Positions 7,647-11,215 of a DNA stretch of 12,292 nt are shown piece after piece. How positions within the stretch are numbered: position 1 is the stretch's first letter; every line of letters starts with the position of its first letter. The position numbers and the translations under genes were made by a program. Location: contig CALALM010000079.1 of assembly GCA_937925565.1 (NCBI GenBank), positions 1-12,292 of the forward strand, read 5' to 3'. A model generated the notes under the pieces. The model saw nothing but the letters and a program-made list of their open reading frames with translations, made no database searches and had not been told where the DNA came from. Source of the DNA: an uncultured Centipeda sp. GTDB taxonomy: Bacteria > Bacillota > Negativicutes > Selenomonadales > Selenomonadaceae.

Positions 7647-8057
7647 ATGAAGTACGAGCTGACGAAAGAGTATCTGACCGGCATTGAGATGATTGATACG
7701 GAGCATGCGAAGCTCTTTGACCTTGCGAACGAATGCTATGAGCTCGTAATGGATGACGCGGCGATTGACCGCTTTGACAAGATTGTGGCGCTTCTCGAGG
7801 AACTGCGCGCATACGCGGCGACGCATTTCGCGCACGAGGAGGAGTACATGGAGCGCATTCAGTACGAGCGGCGATTCAGTGAGCGCTATCAGCACCTGCG
7901 CTTCATCCGGAAACTGAGCGGGATCGACCTTGACGACATCGATGAGAACCAGCAGGAGTATCTGCTCGGCATCCTTGACTTCCTCACGCGCTGGCTCTAC
8001 GGACACATCAAGGGCATGGACTGCCGCATTCCAAAGGAAGAGGATGTCGCAAAGTAG
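7647..8057 (+). CDS. Bacteriohemerythrin
   Basis: This 136-residue protein is a single-domain, four-helix bacterial hemerythrin, a di-iron O2-binding protein. The metal-binding pattern is visible: His20 in IDTEHAKLF, His60 and Glu64 in THFAHEEEYM, His83 in YQHLRFI, His120 and Asp125 in LYGHIKGMD. In the family the third helix carries HxxxH; here the first position of that pair is Glu79 (ExxxH). One of the usual His ligands is therefore replaced by a carboxylate, if this alignment holds. Such proteins bind O2 for storage, sensing or detoxification, which suits an anaerobe exposed to oxygen. AAGGAG lies 8 bases before the ATG. It is the last gene of the cinA operon, ending 33 bases before a strong terminator. 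Confidence 0.93.
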   Translation: MKYELTKEYLTGIEMIDTEHAKLFDLANECYELVMDDAAIDRFDKIVALLEELRAYAATHFAHEEEYMERIQYERRFSERYQHLRFIRKLSGIDLDDIDENQQEYLLGILDFLTRWLYGHIKGMDCRIPKEEDVAK

Positions 8058-8090
8058 CGCGATATGCGCCGGCACCGCGCAAAACGCATA

Positions 8091-8129
8091 CAAAAACACC
8101 CCGCAATGAGCAGTTGCGGGGTGTTTTTG
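8091..8129 (+). terminator. Strong rho-independent terminator of the cinA operon
   Basis: Two perfectly complementary 16-base arms (8091-8106 and 8114-8129) enclose a 7-base loop, TGAGCAG. The upper stem is GC-rich and the base consists of A5 paired with T5, the U-tract on either strand. It closes the operon 34 bases after the hemerythrin stop. It would also work for leftward transcription. Confidence 0.95.
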
Positions 8130-8449
8130 CTGTGTATTATATTTTAGGAGAGCTCTGGAAACCATATCCTTTCCGCAGGTCATGGTCTCAAACGAAAGCC
8201 TGGAGATAATATAGCATATAAGAGAATGAAATTCAATAGCATGAAGAAAAAAGATGGCATATAAATTTTATATTGCAAAGATAAAACAAGGCTATTTTTC
8301 GATAAAAAATGAAAAATTGGGAAAAAAGAACTATGTTCAGAAGTGACATTTTTTTTTATAATAAATACGGGACAAAGGAAATGTCTCATAAGAGGTTGTG
8401 TGCAGGCGTGCACAATCAAAAATTCTCATAAGGAAATGAGGTGGCTGTA
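8130..8449. other. AT-rich intergenic region with no gene
   Basis: About 390 bases separate the hemerythrin stop from the next start. After the terminator, the stretch from about 8200 to 8365 is markedly AT-rich, with many A and T runs, in contrast to the GC-rich genes on both sides. No open frame with a ribosome site and no tRNA-like or known riboswitch fold was recognised. The right part, 8384-8432, holds two copies of TCTCATAAG (8384-8392 and 8424-8432) flanking a small hairpin with arms GTGCA and TGCAC. It probably forms the leader of the next gene. Confidence 0.5.
8334..8362 (+). promoter_or_regulatory. Candidate promoter of the 111-residue orphan gene
   Basis: TATAAT at 8357-8362 is a perfect -10 box, preceded by a run of nine T. 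The hexamer 17 bases upstream, TGTTCA, is a poor -35, and TTCAGA two bases further on is slightly better but with a spacing of only 15. The AT-rich flank could help as an UP-like element. Transcription would start about 80 bases before the ATG at 8450. Confidence 0.45.
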
Positions 8450-8785
8450 ATGGCAGTCATATCACTCGCATCGGTGCTGGACAGTCCGGGAAGACAAATC
8501 CCGGTGAGTGCAATGATACGTGCGGCGGCGGCATATCCCGCGAAGGATGATGAACTCATCGAGGGAATGCGTGCACAGCGGTTTTCGTATCGTGAGCAGA
8601 TCCGACAGTTGCACCGTATGGACAGTGAGGCGTACGCGCTCGATATCGAGTCGCTTGCACGTTCGCTGCGCTCGTTGGAGGAGGACATCCACAGCGAAGT
8701 GACGCGTGAGCTTTTCGGTGATCCGTACGTGGTCGATCTGCAGGGCTTGCGTCCTGCAACCGGCGCAGAAGCGGCGTCGGCGTAG
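8450..8785 (+). CDS. Small protein of unknown function, 111 residues
   Basis: I do not recognise this protein. The ATG at 8450 is preferred because GAGGTGG ends 5 bases upstream; a GTG in frame at 8441 would lie inside that ribosome site. The product has no signal peptide or clear membrane segment. A short N-terminal part (MAVISLASVLDSPGRQIPV) leads into a long, strongly charged and probably helical region at about 33-90, with many Arg and Glu in heptad-like spacing (SLARSLRSLEEDIHSE), which could form a coiled coil. The tail after LFGDPYVVDL is Ala-rich. It has its own promoter candidate and terminator, so it is a single-gene transcript. Codon use and GC content match the chromosome rather than the AT-rich region before it. 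Confidence 0.65.
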   Translation: MAVISLASVLDSPGRQIPVSAMIRAAAAYPAKDDELIEGMRAQRFSYREQIRQLHRMDSEAYALDIESLARSLRSLEEDIHSEVTRELFGDPYVVDLQGLRPATGAEAASA

Positions 8786-8837
8786 TCCTTCTCTTCAGGA
8801 GGGGATCCTCTGAACAACTGCATATGTTGTCATGCGA

Positions 8838-8886
8838 AAAACGCACGGGACTGATCGGTGAAATACCGTCGGTTTTCGTGCGTTTT
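8838..8886 (+). terminator. Long imperfect terminator hairpin after the orphan gene
   Basis: The arms AAAACGCACG (8838-8847) and CGTGCGTTTT (8877-8886) are perfect complements, ending in a T-run. The enclosed 29 bases fold again through CGGT and ACCG around a GAAAT loop, giving one extended stem. It lies about 50 bases after the stop of the 111-residue gene and would stop its transcript; the mirrored A-run lets it act leftward as well. Confidence 0.75.
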
Positions 8887-8906
8887 CTCCAAAGAAGCTA
8901 CATGGG

Positions 8907-8970
8907 CGTGACAATGAGTGGCGCATTGAACGACCCCCAAGAGCCCCATATAGGCTGTCGCATTGTGACG
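8907..8970. promoter_or_regulatory. Operator-like inverted repeat upstream of the adhesin promoter
   Basis: CGTGACAATG at 8907-8916 and CATTGTGACG at 8961-8970 are inverted copies with one mismatch in ten, and a related CGCATTG is repeated directly at 8922-8928 and 8960-8966. The right copy ends 7 bases before the -35 box of the adhesin promoter, a usual place for a bound regulator. No particular regulator is recognisable. Confidence 0.35.
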
Positions 8971-8977
8971 ATATCGC

Positions 8978-9006
8978 TTGACACAGGATGAATTGAATAG
9001 TATATT
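8978..9006 (+). promoter_or_regulatory. Near-consensus sigma-70 promoter of the adhesin gene
   Basis: TTGACA at 8978-8983 is a perfect -35 box and TATATT at 9001-9006 matches the -10 box at 5 of 6 positions, with a 17-base spacer. Transcription would begin near 9013 and leave a leader of about 57 bases before the adhesin ATG at 9070. Confidence 0.85.
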
Positions 9007-9069
9007 TAGGACAATAGTATTATGGGGTGTCTATGGTATTAGGTAAAGAATGACATGGAGGGAAGCATT

Positions 9070-9858
9070 ATGCTAAAGGAATGGAAAAGCAAACGACAGC
9101 TGTCGCTTTTTGTAGCGCTCGCTTTGTCCGCAGGGGGAGGGGGACTCCTGTCAGATTTTCAATCCGCATACGCTGCCGATGTAACCGGCGGGAATGTGGT
9201 CGTTGATGCAGGGCATCCGGCGCCGACGCCGGTTGCTGCCGGTAACGCGCATGATATTCCGGGAGCGACGGATAATCGCAATGTGACGGGGAATAAGCTG
9301 ACAATTAGCGGGGAAACCATGGGTATTCCATTATATGGTGGTTACACACAGGGGGCCGGCGATGCGACGCACAACGAAGTTGTATTCAAGAATGGAGCAC
9401 TCACTAACGGTAATGTGTATGGTGGTTGGTCGGCGAACGGAAATGCAACGCACAATACGATTACATTAAGTGGAACGGCAGCGACATGGTGGAATGCCAT
9501 ATATCATTATGGTGGTGCTAGCGGAAATCCCAGTGCCGATGTAACCACCGGCAACCTGCTGAAAGTTACAACGAAGGACAATCATGTATACGGCATAACC
9601 AACTTTGAAAAGATGCAGTTTGATCTGAGCTCCGGGATTGCTTCGGGAGATACGATGCTGCAGACAGCTGTCGGGCAGACCTTTGATTGGGGGAATATCA
9701 GCGTCGCGGGTGCCGCAGACTGGGCTGCCGCAAATGGCAGTGGTTCTAAGCGTATCACATTGTATACAAATGGCACCTTGACCCTAAATAACTATAATGT
9801 TACGGGAACTGTTTCCGGGAACTATGAGAATCGGCTGCCAAAACGCAGCACACCATGA
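9070..9858 (+). CDS. Truncated surface adhesin / autotransporter passenger, 5' portion only
   Basis: The 262-residue product starts MLKEWKSKRQLSLF, a basic head before a hydrophobic core, with likely signal cleavage at SAYA-ADVTG (about 35). After it come Gly/Thr/Asn-rich beta-helix-type repeats: GNKLTISG...YGGYTQGAGDATHNEV at about 74-104, then GNVYGGWSANGNATHNTITLSG at about 114-135. This is typical of the passenger of very large adhesins in Selenomonas-like bacteria, which normally run for many hundreds of residues to an outer-membrane anchor. Here the pattern stops at GTVSGNYE (about 253) and is followed by an unrelated basic tail, NRLPKRSTP, and a stop. The ATG at 9070 has GGAGGG seven bases upstream; an in-frame ATG at 9055 overlaps that site. 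The fragment has a signal peptide but no anchor, so any product would be released or degraded. Confidence 0.8.
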   Translation: MLKEWKSKRQLSLFVALALSAGGGGLLSDFQSAYAADVTGGNVVVDAGHPAPTPVAAGNAHDIPGATDNRNVTGNKLTISGETMGIPLYGGYTQGAGDATHNEVVFKNGALTNGNVYGGWSANGNATHNTITLSGTAATWWNAIYHYGGASGNPSADVTTGNLLKVTTKDNHVYGITNFEKMQFDLSSGIASGDTMLQTAVGQTFDWGNISVAGAADWAAANGSGSKRITLYTNGTLTLNNYNVTGTVSGNYENRLPKRSTP

Positions 9859-9965
9859 CGGATGATGAACTGGAAGCCGAAGTCGAAGCCTATCACGCCG
9901 CCCTCATCGCCGAAAAAGAGGCTGCATTAGCATCCTCCTCTACCGCCGCCGCAAAAATGGCATAA
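9855..9965 (+). pseudogene. 36-codon C-terminal remnant of an unknown gene
   Basis: The frame beginning at the ATG at 9855 reads MTDDELEAEVEAYHAAL and goes on through an acidic helix to an Ala/Ser-rich end. It overlaps the adhesin stop by four bases but has no ribosome site. The same frame extends upstream to about 9829, ESAAKTQHT, where a stop appears at the adhesin junction. This suggests the tail end of a gene whose front part was lost when the junction formed. I do not recognise the family; acidic tails of this kind are common in phage structural proteins. Translation by coupling to the adhesin stop is possible. Confidence 0.4.
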
Positions 9966-10043
9966 AAAAAGATCGCCCATAGGCGGCGGAAATACAGTAC
10001 GCGACGAAAGGAGGTCTGCCCTTGAATATCGAATTTTTATCAA

Positions 10044-10367
10044 ATGGAGGACGGGACAGAACCCGTCAAAGACTTCATCCATACCCTTGACGCAGCTATG
10101 TATGCGAAAGCCATGTACACGATTGAACTTCTTAAAGCACGCGGACATTTGCTTCGTCCTCCATACTCCAAAGAACTGGATGACGGTATCATGGAGCTGC
10201 GAATCAGCGCAGGAAACAATATTTCCCGGATTCTCTACTTCTTCGTAATAGGGAATACCGCTATACTGACGAACGGCTTCATCAAGAAAACGTGGAAAAC
10301 ACCGCCCGCAGAAATCGAACGGGCGAAACAGTACAGAAAAGACTACATGGGGAGGAATCCGAAATGA
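10044..10367 (+). CDS. higB: HigB/Gp49-type (RelE/ParE superfamily) toxin, frameshifted at its N-terminus
   Basis: The 107 residues from the ATG at 10044 match the phage-derived Gp49/HigB family, ribosome-dependent mRNA interferases: DGTEPVKDFI, then SKELDDGIMELRI, SRILYFFVIGNTAILTNGF and KKTWKTPPAEIERAK. The family normally starts about seven residues earlier with a strand like xIEFY. Exactly that is encoded here in another frame: a perfect AAAGGAGG (10007-10014) lies 7 bases before a TTG at 10022, which reads LNIEF and then leaves the toxin frame at T5 (10034-10038). Removing one T would give LNIEFYQMEDG and join both parts. So the gene is either broken by a one-base insertion, mis-sequenced, or made from the internal ATG without its first beta strand. 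The antitoxin gene follows with an ATGA overlap. Confidence 0.8.
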   Translation: MEDGTEPVKDFIHTLDAAMYAKAMYTIELLKARGHLLRPPYSKELDDGIMELRISAGNNISRILYFFVIGNTAILTNGFIKKTWKTPPAEIERAKQYRKDYMGRNPK

Positions 10368-10549
10368 CTACATGGGAAGAGTTCAAACGCGAATCCCTTA
10401 AAGATCCTGACATCAAACGCGAATATGATGCCCTCGAGGGATGGTATCAGGAGGAACTTGCACGGCAGGAGGCACTTGACCGCGCCGAGGAAGAGGAACG
10501 CCGCCGCGCATCCACGCCGCCGACTGCGCCCCACACTGCATTCGCCTAA
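10364..10549 (+). CDS. HigA-like antitoxin fragment without helix-turn-helix, 61 residues
   Basis: The ATG at 10364 overlaps the toxin stop (ATGA), and GGAGGA lies 7 bases upstream, so the two are translated together in the usual toxin-first order. The first 25 residues, MTTWEEFKRESLKDPDIKREYDAL, resemble the N-terminal toxin-binding arm of HigA antitoxins that accompany Gp49 toxins (the LKDPEFKxEYxxL pattern). In those proteins an XRE-type helix-turn-helix follows; here it is replaced by a charged helix (EELARQEALDRAEEEERRR) and a Pro/Thr/Ala tail, ending at 61 residues instead of about 90-100. The protein may still bind and neutralise the toxin, but it should not bind DNA. It could be a degraded antitoxin or a genuine short form. 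Confidence 0.6.
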   Translation: MTTWEEFKRESLKDPDIKREYDALEGWYQEELARQEALDRAEEEERRRASTPPTAPHTAFA

Positions 10550-10565
10550 TTACGATTGATTTTTC

Positions 10566-10594
10566 TTGACAGATTCCCTGTGTTTGTGTATTGT
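10566..10594 (+). promoter_or_regulatory. Promoter of a candidate small RNA
   Basis: A perfect -35 box, TTGACA (10566-10571), is followed after 17 bases by TATTGT (10589-10594), which matches the -10 consensus at 4 of 6 positions. It starts 17 bases after the antitoxin stop and points at a short stretch that ends in a terminator and holds no proper gene. Confidence 0.6.
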
Positions 10595-10600
10595 CATGAT

Positions 10601-10702
10601 ATAGACGCCCCTTGCGGGTAGCCGCATAAGCGGTAGAAATGACACACGCCCTTCGCGGGTAATGGGAATCCAGTCAAGCGCTTGACTGGATTCTTTCTTT
10701 TT
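10601..10702 (+). ncRNA. Candidate small structured RNA of about 100 nt
   Basis: Between the promoter and the terminator lie about 65 bases rich in short GC hairpins. CCGC-ATAA-GCGG at 10622-10633 is a perfect stem with a tetraloop. It is flanked by two similar elements, ACGCCCCTTGCGGGTA and ACGCCCTTCGCGGGTA, each able to form a CCC/GGG stem-loop. The only start codon (10638, seven codons) has no ribosome site, so the transcript is probably not an mRNA. I do not recognise the class. Alternatively it is a leader of the next gene that ends early, since that gene has no other obvious promoter; the terminator would then act as an attenuator. Confidence 0.45.
10666..10702 (+). terminator. Perfect 28-base palindrome with U-tract
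   Basis: Positions 10666-10693 form an uninterrupted palindrome of 14 plus 14 bases (half-site GAATCCAGTCAAGC) followed by TTTCTTTTT. In RNA it gives a stem with a minimal loop at its centre and a tract rich in U, so it fits a rho-independent terminator. A perfect palindrome of this length could also be a protein-binding site. Confidence 0.75.
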
Positions 10703-10715
10703 GCCGGAGTCCTTC

Positions 10716-10736
10716 CCATACGGGATTTTTAGGAGG
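10716..10736 (+). repeat. Leader repeat, copy 1 (before the secreted small protein)
   Basis: CCATACGGGATTTTT followed by AGGAGG, ending 7 bases before the ATG at 10744. A similar block precedes the recombinase gene (11188-11206). The conserved part covers the ribosome site and about 12 bases before it, suggesting duplicated or jointly regulated leaders within the element. Confidence 0.4.
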
Positions 10737-10743
10737 ATTGTAT

Positions 10744-10965
10744 ATGCTGAAAAAAATTGCGCTCGCAACTGTCGCGGCTATGGCTCTGTCCATCGCCACG
10801 CCCACGCTTGCATCGGACTACCTCGCAAACACAAAGTCGGGTAAGTTCCACTATGCGGATTGCCGCACGATCAAACACCCCGATGCACCGCACTTTGTTC
10901 ACTACAGTTCACGCGATGAGGTTATTGCGGACGGTTATGAACCTTGTGGTGTTTGTAAGCCATGA
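10744..10965 (+). CDS. Small secreted protein with Ada-like Cys/His metal-binding motif
   Basis: The 73-residue product has a signal peptide (MLKKIALATVAAMALSIATPTLA, likely cleavage before SDYLAN). The mature part of about 50 residues is one compact domain: YLANTKSGKFHYADCR, then HYSSRDEVIADGYEPCGVCKP. This FHxxxC...SRxEAxxxGYxPCxxCKP pattern is the one seen in Ada-type zinc-binding modules at the ends of secreted nucleases and in small phage- or element-borne proteins. The likely ligands are Cys40, Cys68, Cys71 and a His (36, 45 or 50). The domain usually contributes metal and possibly nucleic-acid binding; on its own its role is unknown. ATG 10744 is chosen because AGGAGG lies 7 bases before it; a TTG at 10738 would be too close. 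Confidence 0.8.
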   Translation: MLKKIALATVAAMALSIATPTLASDYLANTKSGKFHYADCRTIKHPDAPHFVHYSSRDEVIADGYEPCGVCKP

Positions 10966-11013
10966 CCGAACCGCCGCACATCCAACACGGTTAAACTGGT
11001 CGATTTCGACGAG

Positions 11014-11035
11014 GTTGGAAATGCAATTTGCCAAC
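11014..11035. other. Hairpin in the spacer before the recombinase
   Basis: GTTGGAAAT (11014-11022) pairs with ATTT-G-CCAAC (11026-11035): nine base pairs, one bulged G and a GCA loop. The core AAATGCAA occurs again at 11043-11050. It is the first of three consecutive hairpins in the 250-base spacer 10966-11215, which holds no plus-strand gene with a ribosome site. Confidence 0.45.
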
Positions 11036-11047
11036 GCCGGCAAAATG

Positions 11048-11085
11048 CAAAACAAAAGCCGCCCGTGCTGACAACACGAACGGCT
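11048..11085 (-). terminator. Minus-strand terminator in the recombinase spacer
   Basis: Read on the minus strand, AGCCG (11085-11081) and CGTG pair with CACG and CGGCT (11061-11057) across a two-base internal loop and a TTGTCAG loop, followed at once by TTTGTTTT. On the plus strand no T-run follows, so this hairpin is directional and ends a leftward transcript. Confidence 0.6.
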
Positions 11086-11136
11086 CTAGGCTCGGCGGGC
11101 GATACTGACAATGCCGCCCGCCCGTCGAAACACCAT
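11086..11136 (-). CDS. Possible 16-residue peptide gene inside a compact minus-strand transcript
   Basis: ATG at 11136-11134 reads MVFRRAGGIVSIARRA and stops at TAG (11088-11086), one base before the terminator stem. GGAG lies 7 bases upstream, and the promoter's expected start site is only about 20 bases before the ATG. The peptide is basic with a short hydrophobic centre. Everything a tiny gene needs is present in about 140 bases, but a 16-codon frame is easily met by chance, and the same DNA folds into a stem (11094-11100 with 11116-11122), so it could equally be a non-coding RNA of about 105 nt. Confidence 0.35.
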   Translation of the reverse strand: MVFRRAGGIVSIARRA

Positions 11137-11161
11137 GAAGATGCTCCGAATGTGCAAATTC

Positions 11162-11190
11162 ATTATAGCACCTTCATGGCGTATTTTCCA
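11162..11190 (-). promoter_or_regulatory. Extended -10 promoter directed leftward, antisense to the recombinase leader
   Basis: On the minus strand TGGAAA (11190-11185) is followed after 17 bases by a perfect TATAAT (11167-11162), with TGC directly before it as an extended -10. The expected start is near 11155. It drives RNA away from the recombinase gene through two hairpins to the terminator at 11048-11085. Confidence 0.6.
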
Positions 11191-11206
11191 TACGCAATTT
11201 TGGAGG
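11188..11206 (+). repeat. Leader repeat, copy 2 (before the recombinase)
   Basis: CCATACGCAATTTTGGAGG, similar to the block at 10716-10736, with the shared CCATACG, ATTTT and GGAGG. It ends 9 bases before the recombinase ATG and overlaps the -35 box of the leftward promoter, so transcription on the two strands may interfere here. Confidence 0.4.
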
Positions 11207-11215
11207 TGTATTTTT

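Noticed and set aside
6864..8183. Long minus-strand open frame through the DUF2939-like and hemerythrin genes
   Set aside because: It runs across a strong terminator and two genes with clear signals; its product shows no domain.
8140..8200. Possible riboswitch (GGAAACC and GAAAGCC segments suggested a cyclic-di-GMP type)
   Set aside because: The segments do not fit the conserved core or spacing of a known class, and stems are only four or five pairs long.
10603..10665. Resemblance of the minus strand (ACCCGCAAGG) to a twister-sister ribozyme strand
   Set aside because: Only the first ten bases agree; the partner strand and the cleavage-site motif are absent.
10666..10693. Perfect palindrome as an attachment or resolution site
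   Set aside because: It is directly followed by a T-rich tract and preceded by a promoter and structured segment, so a terminator explains it better; a binding role cannot be excluded.
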